The notes under the pieces: model-generated
What the model was told of the DNA's origin: nothing
Seen by the model: the letters and a program-made list of their open reading frames with translations, nothing else
Database searches by the model: none
Part shown: positions 39,614 through 49,113 of the stretch, piece after piece
Numbering within the stretch: the stretch's first letter is position 1
Layout of the letters: every line of letters begins with the position of its first letter
Assembly: GCA_029834535.1 (NCBI GenBank)
Contig: JAQMWT010000078.1
Location: forward strand, 176,264-240,263
Origin: Chrysophaeum taylorii
Taxonomy: Eukaryota; Sar; Pelagophyceae; Pelagomonadales; Pelagomonadaceae
Reading direction: 5' to 3'
DNA length: 64,000 bases
Program-made: the position numbers and the translations under genes

Positions 39614-41534
39614 TCACTGGGCGACGGGTCTTCCCTCCCCCTCCTCTCTTTTCGGGGGAGAGTCTTCGTCTTCGTCTTCGTCCTCGTCGTCGTCCTCCTG
39701 GGCTTCGCCGAACCAGGCGCGGAGGACGGTGGTGCGGTCGGTGAAAAACTTGAGGGGGAGGACGAGGTCGGTTTGGTTATTGGTTTTGACAGAAGCCTTG
39801 ATAGCCTTGAGGATGATGTTGTTCTTGTCGCGGTCGTAGAGGCCAAAGAGCTGCTTGCAGAGGGTGCGGAGGGCGAGGCCGTCGGAGCGGCTCTTGGCAA
39901 CAAGCCAGTCGACCGCCTCGTCCTCGAAGCGGACGGTGTTGAGGTCGAGCTTGGCGGCGAGGTGGTCGCAGAATCTGGCGGCGTCGCGCCTGCGGACTTC
40001 GTCGGCATTTTCGAGCGTCGCTTTCTTGAGGATTTCGTCGAGGGCGGAACGGGGGTCGGCGACGGTTTTACCGGTCGCCTTGAGGCGGTCGATGCCGGCG
40101 CAGGGGAGTTCGTACTTAAAGTCGCGAAAGGTACGTTCGAGGACGGTGACGAGGCCGCGCGCGCCCGTCTTTTCGGCTGCGGCTTCTCTAGCGACCGCCG
40201 CGATAAACGAATCGTCGACCGAGAGGTCGACGCCGTAGCCCTCGAAGTCTCGCTCGTACTGCTTGAGCGCCGAGCCCTCGGAGGTCCGGAGAATCTGTTC
40301 GAGGGCTTTGGCGTCGAGCGGCTCGACGGCGACCCGGACGGGAATCCGGCCGACGAACTCCGGTTCGAGTCCCGCCGCAACAAAGTCCGCCGAGGTCGCC
40401 TCGCTCAGGTAGGACCGCAAGGAACTCAGCGAGTTGTCGTCGTCGTCGTCGTCGTCGGAAAACATCTTGTTGTTGTTAACGGCTCCGAATCCGATCGACC
40501 GATGCTCTCGATCCTTGCGCAGCTTGGCGTCTAGGCCGGTGAACGCGCCGCTGAAGATGAACAAGATGTGTTTAGTCGAGATGCGGCGCGGCCCCTGCGC
40601 CTTGGCGCCGCCCCCGCCAAATATGATCTCGGGAATCCCAAACCCCTTGCTCACGCTGACGTCGGTTTCTTCCATCACCTTCAAAAAGGTCGACTGGACG
40701 CCGCGCGACGAGACGCCCGACGAAAACGATAGCCCGCCCGCAGACGAATCCCTGCAGAGCTTGTCGACTTCGTCGACGTAGATGATCCCGTACTGGGCGA
40801 GCGTCGTATCGCCGTTGGCTTGGTCCACGAGCTGGCGGACCAAATCTTCGGCGTCTTCGCCGACGATTCCCGTCTCCGTGAACTTAGTCGCGTCAGCCTT
40901 GACGAACGGCACCCCGAGGAGCTTGGCGAGCGTGCGAATCACGTACGTCTTGCCGCTTCCCGAGGGCCCCAGCAGCAAAATGTTCGGCTTGGAATAGTCG
41001 GCCTCCCGCTCCCTTTCGTCGGCCACGCATCGCCGCACGACGTTGTAGTGGTCGCAGATCGCGACCGACAACACCTTCTTCGCTTCGTCCTGACGCACGA
41101 CGAATCTGTCCAGGTGCTCGCGCACCTCGCGCGGACGCAAATCAAAGGTCGAGATGCGTTCCAACGGATCCACTCTTTTCTTGCGGGGCGGCGCCTCGTT
41201 ATTATTATTATTATTATTATTACTCCGTTTGTACTCCTCGCGCAAAAACTTGAGCTTGGCCGAATCCCTGAGAGCTCCTCGAAATTCGTCGTACGACTTG
41301 CTGTCCTCCGGCGGCACCCTCACGACCGCCCTTTGCCACGCCACGATCGGCTTTTCCCCTCCGTCGGTCGTGTTCTTCCTATTATCCTCCTCCTCGTCGG
41401 TCGTGCCCGTCGCGTGGATCATAAACACTTTAGGACCTTTGCCTTCTTCGTCTCCTGAACTTCCCGCGTTGACGATCGCATCCACGATAGATCTCTGGAT
41501 TATCCCGGGAAACATATCCAAAGGGCCCGGCTCC

Positions 41535-41567
<33 letters not shown>

Positions 41568-41764
41568 GCCGCTTCGTTGTTTTCCGTCGTGTCACTCAAA
41601 GTATGTACCACGACGGAGCGCTTCCGCTGGTGGTGGTCGAGCTGTGGACCCACCACTCCTCCGCGCCTCATCGGCTGCAGCGGGACCAGGAACGCGCGCG
41701 CAACGACAGCGCACGCCATGAGCCACATCACGACCCGCCGCCGCAACACGCAAGCGAACGACAT
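39614..41764 (-). CDS. ClpX-like AAA+ unfoldase, predicted plastid-targeted
   Basis: A 716-residue protein. The N-terminus has a signal peptide with cleavage context VVARA|FLVP, then a basic, Ser/Arg/His-rich stretch, matching the bipartite ASAFAP-type presequence of complex red plastids. A poly-Asp linker and poly-Asn tract follow. The AAA+ module is ClpX-like: Walker A LLLGPSGSGKT, ADATKFTETGIVGEDAEDLV, Walker B IIYVDEVDKL, RGVQSTFLKVMEETDV, ILFIFSGAFTGLDA, the ClpP-docking IGFGA, and LEPEFVGRIPV and sensor-2 GARGL. The N-terminal zinc domain of ClpX is absent. The pore-1 loop is GIVG rather than GYVG, and the RKH loop is not seen. A C-terminal extension of about 140 residues ends in an Asp/Glu tract. 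It probably unfolds plastid proteins for ClpP. Confidence 0.88.
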
Positions 41765-41977
41765 TCCCCTTCTACAACAACAAGACTAAATAAAGGCCCT
41801 TTCTTTACACGGCGCGAGGACTTTTGACGTCATACTTGAACTAAATAGTCCCGGGCGGCGGTTTTTGTGGTTGGGGGAAGAGGATACGGTATCCACACCA
41901 TCATCACCATCATCATCAACATCTAGACGTCTTTGTCGATAACAAGGAGATGTCGTCCAGGTCGAGATAGACGACCA

Positions 41978-43864
41978 ATGGTGCTGCTCAACGTCAAGCG
42001 CCACTTCACGCTGGCGGACCTCCTCGCCGAGGACCGAAAACTCGCCGATTTCGACCAACCCCTGCCCATCTGCAAATCGCTCCTGGATGAGGCCATTCGA
42101 CTCATGATGACTGTCGAGGCGGCGCAGCAGCAACGGGCCTCCGCGGAAAGCACTCGGGACCTCGTGGCACCACGGACCACCCTCGACGACGACAACGACG
42201 ACGACGCGGCGGCGAAAACAACCGGCTTGGCTCCCGTGCTGCCGCCCAAAAGCCCGCGGCCAATGGTGCGGCACGAGCCCCTCCGGCGGCGCATGCCGTC
42301 ATTTTTGGACGACCATCCCGACAACAACAAGGAGCTTGGTGGTGGTCATCATAAACCGTCGTCGTCGTGGCAGATCGACGCGCAAGAGAAGGACCAACGA
42401 CGGGGAGAGTCGTCACGACAACAGCCGCAACAAACATCGCGCAAGCCTATGGAGCTGCTGATGCGTGCGGTCTACGCGTCCGTGGTGGTCGCGCGGTTCC
42501 GGAAGCGGTGGGCAAACCGGATAGGCCCATCTCTGAACAAAACGCTCGCGACGGGCAAGGCGCTGGTTCGCAAGACAAGCTTTCGGCTCAAGGAACATTT
42601 GAAAGCGTATTCCGTCGTCGAGGAGATCGAGAGAAAGCTCGAGAATAACTTGCGCAAAAAGCGCGAGCTCGAGAAAGAAGCCTCCGAGCGCGAGCACATG
42701 CGGCTAAACGAGCGGCTCGCGCGCGCGACGGAAATGCACCGCGTCGACGTTCGCGACGTTTTCTTCGTGAAAATCTACAATTTTCTCAAGGTGACGACAT
42801 TCATGAACCACGCGCGCGACATCATGGTCGTCGTGACGCGGCCAAACACCTCCGCCATCTACCCGGTGTTGTATCTGGCCGAGGCCGACCTGACGGTCGC
42901 GGCCAACGAGTTCTACGCGCGCACCAACAAATTCAAGGAGGTCGCGGCGACGCCGATCGAGACGCCCGAAGCGATCGTCAACGACGAGGACCTCCTTTAT
43001 GCGCCCGAGCTCCCCGACTACGCCGCCCACTACATCTTCATGTTGGGCCGGTTGACGATGCTCGACGACAGTCCCGCGCTCCTCGGCGTGGAGAACGTCG
43101 TCGACGTCGACCAAGCCCTCGCGTCCAGGAGAATCACCAGGTCGGCTCTCGGGTCGTACCAAGCCCTCGCACTCCAAGACTGGCGGCCCGTCGACAGCGA
43201 CCCCGATCCCAAGATGAAGCTCGCGTTCGTCAACGCTCTTATCGAAGCGAAGGAACTCGTCTCGGGGGGGTCGCTCGAGTCGGAGCAGCTCCGTCAAATT
43301 CAGCGCGACCTCCAGCAGCACACCTCGGTCATGCAGGACCTCAACGAGCGCGACGCGATCGTCATCAACCACCTCCTCACGCACGGCGTCGCGCCGACGC
43401 AGAGATTGTCTCGCGTCCCGTCGCCGCACGCCAACACCGACCAGCGCTCGGACTCGATGAAGAAAAAGCTCGTCGTTCGCCCCACCACGGCCGGCGCCTG
43501 GCGACGCACCTCGAGCCGCCAGCAACCCGCGGCGCCCGTGGCCTTCGGGCATCACCTAGACGGCGTTTCGTTCGGCGGACGTCGAGAAACGGGTCGTCTC
43601 GTCCCCGCGACCCGAACTAGGCCCACCTCCGCTTCATCAAAAACCATCCCCAAGACCACGAGCTCGCCCGCTCTCATCAAGTCGCTCGGGGGTGGAGGAG
43701 CCAAAAGGGCCCAGCAGAACCAGCTCAGTGGCTCGAGCTCGCTCGCCGCCCTCAAACAGCCGCCCTCGCGCCTATTACAACAACAACAACAACAACAAGT
43801 CGAGCAACAGCCGAGGCCTCAGACGTCACAAAAGCGCAAAAAGTCGCCGACGCCGAGCCGCTAG
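41978..43864 (+). CDS. Hypothetical coiled-coil protein with polyglutamine tail
   Basis: The frame opens at 41933 with TTG; ATG 41978 gives 628 residues. The N-terminal third is polar (poly-Asp, Pro/Arg/His-rich). A long basic helix (EEIERKLENNLRKKRELEKE) precedes a conserved-looking central part, DVRDVFFVKIYNFLKVTTFM and APELPDYAAHYIFMLGRLTM. The C-terminal third is disordered and basic, with RPTTAGAW and RPTSASS repeats and a CAA-encoded Gln run. 'RPTTA/RPTSA' tags are frequent in ciliary and cytoskeletal proteins of protists, but I cannot assign a family. It is divergent from the ClpX-like gene with 213 bp between start codons. Confidence 0.7.
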   Translation: MVLLNVKRHFTLADLLAEDRKLADFDQPLPICKSLLDEAIRLMMTVEAAQQQRASAESTRDLVAPRTTLDDDNDDDAAAKTTGLAPVLPPKSPRPMVRHEPLRRRMPSFLDDHPDNNKELGGGHHKPSSSWQIDAQEKDQRRGESSRQQPQQTSRKPMELLMRAVYASVVVARFRKRWANRIGPSLNKTLATGKALVRKTSFRLKEHLKAYSVVEEIERKLENNLRKKRELEKEASEREHMRLNERLARATEMHRVDVRDVFFVKIYNFLKVTTFMNHARDIMVVVTRPNTSAIYPVLYLAEADLTVAANEFYARTNKFKEVAATPIETPEAIVNDEDLLYAPELPDYAAHYIFMLGRLTMLDDSPALLGVENVVDVDQALASRRITRSALGSYQALALQDWRPVDSDPDPKMKLAFVNALIEAKELVSGGSLESEQLRQIQRDLQQHTSVMQDLNERDAIVINHLLTHGVAPTQRLSRVPSPHANTDQRSDSMKKKLVVRPTTAGAWRRTSSRQQPAAPVAFGHHLDGVSFGGRRETGRLVPATRTRPTSASSKTIPKTTSSPALIKSLGGGGAKRAQQNQLSGSSSLAALKQPPSRLLQQQQQQQVEQQPRPQTSQKRKKSPTPSR

Positions 43865-44099
43865 GTCGCCGCTCTCTCTTCTAATCAATCAAGAACCAAA
43901 CTCCCTGTAGTAGCACGCAACACGGCGTTCTCGCCTCGAGGGCACACGGCCAGCCGGACCATTCAGCGCCATTCTTCCGAGGGCGGCCCTTGTGTCGTCA
44001 GCCTCGTATGTATGCATAACTGTGTCAAATCCTTTCTCTCGTACAAAGCTTGTCCTAGTAGGAGACTTTGACCGTTGGTTTTTCTATACGAGTTGCAAG

Positions 44100-44834
44100 A
44101 TGAGAGAAATGACGGACCTCAAGGTGTCGTCGTCGTCGTCAAAACGGCAAAGCGAGGAGGGGTCGCGGGGGTCGGAAAAGGTATTGAAGATTCCAGCCCC
44201 CGACGATGCGCGTGGAAATGTGGAGTACATCATCCAGAGCGAGTGTCGGCCCGTGGGGCTCCCGACGCTCATCGACAAAACGAACGGTCGGTTCGACAAG
44301 GGTGTCATCCAGGCGAATCTCGACCAGCTCGAGCGCCGAAACAGCGTCAAGTCGAAAATGGCGGGAAACGTGAAGCTGTGGTGGCCGGCGTCGATGCGGG
44401 CCTACTCTGCCAGCGAACTCGAGGCTTGGACGAGCGAGGCGCGAGAGGCGAACGCGCGGGTCCAGCGCCTCGAGAAAGAGGCGGCGCAGCTCAAGCGCCG
44501 GGTTAACGAGCTTTCCCGCGAGCCAACGACGGCCGATCTTGACGCTGCGATCGACCGCGCGACGGCTCAGGTCCAGGAGCTCGAGTCCAAGCGCGCGCGC
44601 ATCGCCGGCCACAAGGTCGACAAGCGCGCCATGGTCGCTGCCGCCAAGCGCCACAATGCGATGCGGAAGACCTGGGTCTCGCGAAAGCGCGCCTACAAGG
44701 ACTGCCTCGACACCCTCGCCGACGCGATGGACGCCAAGCCCAAGACCCTCCTCAAGGACATCGAGGACGCCGCCTCCTACGAGACGCACCCCCGAGACGA
44801 TTCCCCGCCCCCCGCGGTCGCCGTCCCTAAATGA
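44100..44834 (+). CDS. HOP2: Hop2 / PSMC3IP-like meiotic homologous-pairing protein
   Basis: The first in-frame ATG is 44100, giving 244 residues. Residues about 35-85 are a winged helix (VEYIIQSECRPVGLPTLIDK, FDKGVIQANLDQLERRNSVK, KLWWPAS), corresponding to the Hop2 DNA-binding domain with its 'K-x-x-V-x-x-x-L-x-x-L' helix and 'K-x-Y-G-K' wing. A leucine-zipper coiled coil follows (VQRLEKEAAQLKRRVNELS, then VQELESKRARI). The C-terminal RKRAYKDCLDTLADAMDAKP and LLKDIE match the conserved Hop2 end (W-x-x-RK-R..., 'P-K..., ...IG-E'). Hop2 acts with Mnd1 to stimulate Dmc1/Rad51 strand exchange in meiosis. Its stop is 16 bp from the stop of the convergent gene. Confidence 0.85.
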   Translation: MREMTDLKVSSSSSKRQSEEGSRGSEKVLKIPAPDDARGNVEYIIQSECRPVGLPTLIDKTNGRFDKGVIQANLDQLERRNSVKSKMAGNVKLWWPASMRAYSASELEAWTSEAREANARVQRLEKEAAQLKRRVNELSREPTTADLDAAIDRATAQVQELESKRARIAGHKVDKRAMVAAAKRHNAMRKTWVSRKRAYKDCLDTLADAMDAKPKTLLKDIEDAASYETHPRDDSPPPAVAVPK

Positions 44835-44849
44835 CACCTTCTCCTGCGG

Positions 44850-45500
44850 TCATCTATCCTTGTTAGGAAATTGGTCGAAGTACGCCCGCGCGGAGGCCGC
44901 GCGTGTCGGGTCTGCGGCGAGGGAAGCCTCGTATTCATCGACGCTGGCGCGCGTGCGTGCGACGTAATCGCGGACGTCGACGTGCCACGAGGGCACCGGG
45001 TCGGGCGGCGCCATGCGGGCGAGGAGCGCGTCGCGGCGCGCAACGGCGGCGGCCTCCGCGCGGCGGCGGCGCTGGTCCTCGAGGAGGTCTGCGAGGAGCG
45101 CCGTCGCGTCGCCGAGCAGCGCGTCCGCCCGTCCGCGGTCGGCCGAGAGGGCGTAGCCGCGCGCGAGGTCGCCGCGGAGGCGCGCCGCGCGGATCCGGCG
45201 CCAGGCGTCGGCGTCGCCGCGGCTGTTCGGCTCGAACTCGCGCCGCGCTCTGGCGTCCGCGTCCTCGAGCGCCCGCTCGACGCGACGCACGGCGGTGGCG
45301 GCCTTGACGCGCGCGACCACCCCAGGGGACGCGCGGAGAGTCGCCCGTCGTGGTCCAGGCTGCTGCTGCTCCTCCCTGAGACGCGACGTGGCGCGCTTTG
45401 CGAACGCCGCCGGGACCTCCTTGGTGGGAGAGCATGGTCCCTCGCGTTGCGCGAGTAGTCGTCGTTTCAGCGCGCTGGTTGTGGCGTCGTCAACAGGCAT
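44850..45500 (-). CDS. Hypothetical Ala/Arg-rich helical protein
   Basis: 216 residues from the ATG at 45498-45500. The frame is open to 46061, but that part lies inside the divergent methyltransferase gene. The composition is helix-forming throughout (VARVKAATAVRRVERALEDA, LLADLLEDQRRRRAEAAAVA), ending with a more specific WHVDVRDYVARTRASVDEYE and AYFDQFPNKDR. No family recognised. It could be a coiled-coil structural protein. Its start is 133 bp from the divergent METTL21-like gene. Confidence 0.65.
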   Translation of the reverse strand: MPVDDATTSALKRRLLAQREGPCSPTKEVPAAFAKRATSRLREEQQQPGPRRATLRASPGVVARVKAATAVRRVERALEDADARARREFEPNSRGDADAWRRIRAARLRGDLARGYALSADRGRADALLGDATALLADLLEDQRRRRAEAAAVARRDALLARMAPPDPVPSWHVDVRDYVARTRASVDEYEASLAADPTRAASARAYFDQFPNKDR

Positions 45501-45632
45501 ATACGGGGAAATTTGAATTGATTCACTTTCTCCCCCTCGCCTGGATTCACTTCTTGAACAAATGAAGTGAATTGTCACGAGGAGAAAGCGCGTGAAGTAA
45601 AAATAATCGTGAAGTGAAAAGATGTCTCGACG
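45501..45632. promoter_or_regulatory. Divergent promoter with repeated TTCACTTC/GAAGTGAA elements
   Basis: Five copies of the core occur within 133 bp: TTCACTTT at 45521, an inverted pair ATTCACTTC...GAAGTGAAT at 45545-45553 and 45564-45572, GTGAAGTAA near 45592 and GTGAAGTGAA near 45609. Clustering between two divergent genes suggests a shared transcription-factor site. Confidence 0.55.
45545..45572. repeat. Perfect 9-bp inverted repeat, 10-nt spacer
   Basis: ATTCACTTC and GAAGTGAAT flank TTGAACAAAT. It lies in the middle of a bidirectional promoter and is therefore a candidate operator for a dimeric factor. Confidence 0.7.
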
Positions 45633-46439
45633 ATGGCCAGCCGAGTCGTAGGGTACGGGCTGTGTGTGTCGCCCTTCGTCGCGGCGCTCGGGTATGAGGC
45701 GTTCGTGTCGGCGATGCCGTGGTCCGAGCGAACGGTACCGACGAGCGCCGGTGGCGTGGTGACCCGGTCGAAGCGGAGGCCGCCGCCGATTGGAACGGTC
45801 ACGTATCCTGCGGGGCGAATCCTGCTCGAGTGGTGCCTGCGCGACGCCGGTCTCATGCGGGGCGGCGACGTGGTGGAGATCGGTGCGGGTACGGGGGTCT
45901 GCGCGATCGGGCTCGCGCGCGCCGTCGGGGACGCCCGCGTCGTGGTTGCCGTCGACGAATGCGACGAGTCGCTCGAGAACCTCGAGGGCAACGTTCGAGC
46001 CAACAGAGTCTCGAACGTCCGGTGTGTCCGAGAGACCCCTTCGCTCGAAACTGTCACGCACGTCGTCGCCGCCGACGTAGTTTACGACGGCGCCGGGTCG
46101 CTCGACCTCGACCGGCTTTTGCTCGAGGGTCGCCGGGCAAAGCTCGTCCTCGTCGACCGGTGGTCCGGCGGCTGGTTCGCGGCGGTCACGGGCGTGGCGG
46201 GCGTGGCTGCGCCGTCGAGCACCACCGACCCGGCGATCGCCGCCTTCGAGCGCTCGCTCGCGGCGACGGTCCTCCGCGTAGATCGGCCCGACCCCGGCGA
46301 GGTCGCCGCCGTTCGCGACGCCGTTTTTTCCACGCTTACGCCCACGGAGGCAGGCTTGTGGCGTCTCCTCGGGACTTTCGAGATGATGCGTTTCTACGAC
46401 CTCCGTCTCGACGACGACGACGACGATTGTCGTAGGTAG
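45633..46439 (+). CDS. METTL21-like (Methyltransf_16) lysine methyltransferase
   Basis: 268 residues from an ATG. GTVTYPAGRILLEWCLRDAG is the usual 'W-x-x-A..LA-x-x-L' entry helix in modified form. Motif I is VVEIGAGTGVCAIGLARAVG, then VVVAVDECDESLENLEGNV and the motif IV region THVVAADVVYDGAGSLDLDR. A long insertion follows (AVTGVAGVAAPSSTTDPAIA), then a C-terminal FEMMRFYDLRL strand. Family members methylate lysines on chaperones or translation factors; the substrate here is unknown. The C-terminus ends in an Asp run. It shares a short divergent promoter with the upstream helical protein and is convergent with the HAD gene. Confidence 0.75.
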   Translation: MASRVVGYGLCVSPFVAALGYEAFVSAMPWSERTVPTSAGGVVTRSKRRPPPIGTVTYPAGRILLEWCLRDAGLMRGGDVVEIGAGTGVCAIGLARAVGDARVVVAVDECDESLENLEGNVRANRVSNVRCVRETPSLETVTHVVAADVVYDGAGSLDLDRLLLEGRRAKLVLVDRWSGGWFAAVTGVAGVAAPSSTTDPAIAAFERSLAATVLRVDRPDPGEVAAVRDAVFSTLTPTEAGLWRLLGTFEMMRFYDLRLDDDDDDCRR

Positions 46440-46635
46440 TAAAAATAGGTATGCCCACTAAACAAAGGCACCACCGGCGCGGGCGTGTATGCCGCTGAAC
46501 AAGAAGAAACAACAACAACATCAACAAGACGCGGCGGGGGTCGTTCACGAATGCGGGGGTGGGGCGCACAGCAACAAGGGCACCTCTAGGCGGCGGAGGA
46601 GAAGGTTGGTTCGGTTCGTGCGTTCGAGGGTATGA

Positions 46636-46660
46636 TATCGATCGATCGATCGATCGATCA
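46636..46660 (+). repeat. (ATCG)6 microsatellite
   Basis: GATATCGATCGATCGATCGATCGATCA-type run overlapping the 3' end of the HAD gene region, in the convergent intergenic space. Confidence 0.9.
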
Positions 46661-47239
46661 AGGTGGTGCTGCGATTTGGGGGAGTATTCGGTCGAGGACG
46701 TCGCGATTGGCGCCCTTTGGGGTGTGTTCGGCTCTGATGCCCCGGGCGCGCGCGGCAGAAACGTTGCGGATGTCGTCGTCGAGGAGGAGGACGTCGTTCA
46801 AGTTGAGGCCGAAGCGCTGGCAGAGGTTGTCGATCTGGGTGTTCTTGTCCCCGAGAATATCGGATCCCTCGGCGCATCGGGGTCGGTCGTCGTCGTCCGC
46901 GAACTCAAAGCGAGGGTCGAAGTGGTCGGCGGGCGTTGAGATGACGACCCCGTGGGCGTCCCCGAGGGCGAACTTGAGGGCCTTGTCGACGACGTCGCGG
47001 CGGCCAAAGGTGGCGACGGCGACGTCGGCGTTGCGGCGCCGCACTGCCTGGACGAAACTCCTGAAGGCGTCCATGTCGATGAACATGGTCTCGTCGACGG
47101 GGATTTTGTCGAGGGGTGCGTTCTTAAAGCGGCCCCAGACGTGGAACGAGGTGAGGGTGCAGTCGAAGTCGAAGATCGCGAGGAACCGCGGGCGGGGGGC
47201 TCTCTCGGTGGTCCGTCGCCACGCGAAGAAGGCGTGCAT
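46658..47239 (-). CDS. HAD-superfamily hydrolase-like protein
   Basis: 193 residues. Motif I is LAIFDFDCTLTSFHVWG, with the DxDxT/D nucleophile pair. ADVAVATFGRRDVVDKAL takes the place of motif II, GDKNTQIDNLCQRFGLN supplies the conserved Lys, and DVLLLDDDIRNVSAARARG is motif IV. The compact fold without a large cap suggests a phosphatase of the HAD IIIC or magnesium-dependent-phosphatase type; the substrate is unknown. GVVISTPADHFDPRFEFAD between motifs is a distinctive acidic loop. Its ATG is 112 bp from that of the divergent MFS gene. Confidence 0.75.
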   Translation of the reverse strand: MHAFFAWRRTTERAPRPRFLAIFDFDCTLTSFHVWGRFKNAPLDKIPVDETMFIDMDAFRSFVQAVRRRNADVAVATFGRRDVVDKALKFALGDAHGVVISTPADHFDPRFEFADDDDRPRCAEGSDILGDKNTQIDNLCQRFGLNLNDVLLLDDDIRNVSAARARGIRAEHTPKGANRDVLDRILPQIAAPP

Positions 47240-47351
47240 AACGGATCTCGAGTCCGACGCGACGAGGGGGGTGGTTTTAATTTATTTTAATTTTAATGAA
47301 TTCCACATTTTTTTTGTGATTGATTGATTGATTGATTGTAAAAAAAAAGAA
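47240..47351. promoter_or_regulatory. AT-rich divergent promoter (HAD / MFS)
   Basis: 112 bp with TTTAATTTATTTTAATTTTAA, a (GATT)5 run at about 47317-47338 and an A9 run just before the MFS ATG. It contrasts with the GC-rich genes on both sides. Confidence 0.5.
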
Positions 47352-49073
47352 ATGGGAGAGGAGAGGACGTTGGACGCGGTGGCGAGCGCGCTCGAGGTCG
47401 GGGCGTCGGGGCGCCAGAGTTTTGTCCAGAGCGGGCTCGTGGTGGGGTCAGCGGGGGCGGTGATCCAGGCCCTGACGATCGCGACGGCGTGCGCGCACGC
47501 CGAGTGGGGGACCTCGGAGGAGCGGTCGTCGAGCCTCGGGAAGGCGGTGTTGCTCGGGCAGATCGGGGGGGGTCTGGTGTGGAGCCTGGTCGCCGACGTT
47601 TTGGGCCGGAAGGAGGCGTGCTGCCTGTCGTGCGTGGTCGTGGCGGCGGCGACGGCCGCTTGCGGCTTCGCGGCGAGTTTTTTCCTGCTGAGGCTCTCGT
47701 GCTTCGCGGCGGGGTTTGGCCTCGCGGGGGCCGCGGTGGTCCCGACCCTCGTGACGATCGAGCGCCTCCCGCCGCCGGTGCGCGGCCGGTATGCCGTCGC
47801 GCTCGCGTGGTTCGCGACGGTCGGCGCGGCGGGCGCCGCGTGCGCGCACGCTGTCGTCGAAGCGGCGGGCGCTCGGGCGTGGGGCGGCGCGTCGACCCCG
47901 CGGTGGCGGAGCCTCTGCGCGGCCGTCGCGTTGTTACCATTCGGCGCCGGCGTCGCCGCCGCCAACCGCATGCCCGAGTCGATCCCGTGGCTCGTCTCGA
48001 AAAATAGAATTTCGGCCGCGAGAAAAGTCGCCGAGCGCGCGGCGGTCGTCAACGCCGTTTCGCGACTCGAGGGCGCGCGCCGATACGTCGACCGCGTGCT
48101 CGCGACCTTGGACGACGTGACCTCGTGCTCCCTGGACGCGACCTCGGTCCTCCGGTCCCTCCGGGCGGCCGTCCGCGCGCCTTCGGTCTGCGCGTGGGGC
48201 CTCGCCTTCCTCGTCGCCTTTGGCTCGCTGAGCGTCGTCTCCCTCGTGCGCCTCGAGTTCGACGGCAACGACGACGCCCGCTCGGCCGCTTTCCGGAGAC
48301 GCCTCGACGACACCTGCCCCAGCCTCGACTACTCGATTGTCGGCGCGGCCCTCCTCTCCGAGCTGGTCGCCGTCGCTATCGCCGCGCACCTCGTCGACGC
48401 GGTCGGACGTCGCCCGACCCTCGCCGGCCTCTGCGCCGCCGCCGCCGCGGGCGTCCTCGTCCTCGCCGCTCCCGAGTACTTCCCCGACACCTTCCAGCAA
48501 GCCCCCCCCTCGCGCTCCACTTTGGTGGCCGCCATGATGACGGCGAGAGGCGCCCTCGCCGCGGCCGCTTCGGTCGTCGCGTTGGTAGTCGCCGAGATGC
48601 GCGCCACGCCCGACCGCGCCACCGCCGCGGCCGCCGCCTACGTCCTCGCCAAACTCGGCGGCCTCCTCTCCACCTACTGGGTCGTCTCCCCAAACCCCGT
48701 CTCCACCATCTCCCTCCTCGTCACCCTCGTCGACGTCTCGGCCGCGTGGGCAGCCCTCGCCCTTCCCGTCGAGACGGCCCGAAAGCCCCTCGACACCATC
48801 GTCCCCGACAAGCCCGCCACCTCCTGCCTCCTCGGCGTCGCCGACCTCGACGAACTCTCCAACAACGCAAAGCAGCCGAACGCTCGCCGGCCCGCGACTT
48901 CCGAAGGAGACCAGAATCCGCGCGGCCCACCCTACGGCGACGGCGGCGGCGGCGGCGGATCCGAAAAATCACCGCGTAATAATAATCTTGGTGCCGCAAG
49001 CACGTCGTCCTCCACGGACGTCGTCTCCAGCGAAAAGACCCCTCTCCTCCTCGGCCCCACCCTCCTCGCCTGA
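47352..49073 (+). CDS. Major facilitator superfamily transporter
   Basis: ATG 47352 gives 573 residues. About 12 hydrophobic helices are arranged as 6 + 6 with a central loop. The first MFS signature is LVWSLVADVLGRKEACC (G-x-x-x-D-x-x-G-R-[KR]); the equivalent in the second half is AHLVDAVGRRPTLAG. LSCFAAGFGLAGAAVVPTLV resembles the sugar/organic-cation (SP/SV2) branch, as does IERLPPPVRGRYAVALAWF after TM4. The large loop after TM6 is Arg-rich. The C-terminal ~90 residues are polar with a Gly run and a final EKTPLLLGP, a dileucine-type sorting signal. Substrate not predictable. The stop is 40 bp from that of the convergent phosphatase gene. Confidence 0.82.
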   Translation: MGEERTLDAVASALEVGASGRQSFVQSGLVVGSAGAVIQALTIATACAHAEWGTSEERSSSLGKAVLLGQIGGGLVWSLVADVLGRKEACCLSCVVVAAATAACGFAASFFLLRLSCFAAGFGLAGAAVVPTLVTIERLPPPVRGRYAVALAWFATVGAAGAACAHAVVEAAGARAWGGASTPRWRSLCAAVALLPFGAGVAAANRMPESIPWLVSKNRISAARKVAERAAVVNAVSRLEGARRYVDRVLATLDDVTSCSLDATSVLRSLRAAVRAPSVCAWGLAFLVAFGSLSVVSLVRLEFDGNDDARSAAFRRRLDDTCPSLDYSIVGAALLSELVAVAIAAHLVDAVGRRPTLAGLCAAAAAGVLVLAAPEYFPDTFQQAPPSRSTLVAAMMTARGALAAAASVVALVVAEMRATPDRATAAAAAYVLAKLGGLLSTYWVVSPNPVSTISLLVTLVDVSAAWAALALPVETARKPLDTIVPDKPATSCLLGVADLDELSNNAKQPNARRPATSEGDQNPRGPPYGDGGGGGGSEKSPRNNNLGAASTSSSTDVVSSEKTPLLLGPTLLA

Positions 49074-49113
49074 CCTACTTTTAAGCAACACGCGGACGGT
49101 ATACGACGATGGA

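Noticed and set aside
45501-46061. N-terminal extension of the helical protein gene
   Set aside because: It lies antisense inside the METTL21-like gene and reads as low-complexity Arg/His sequence.
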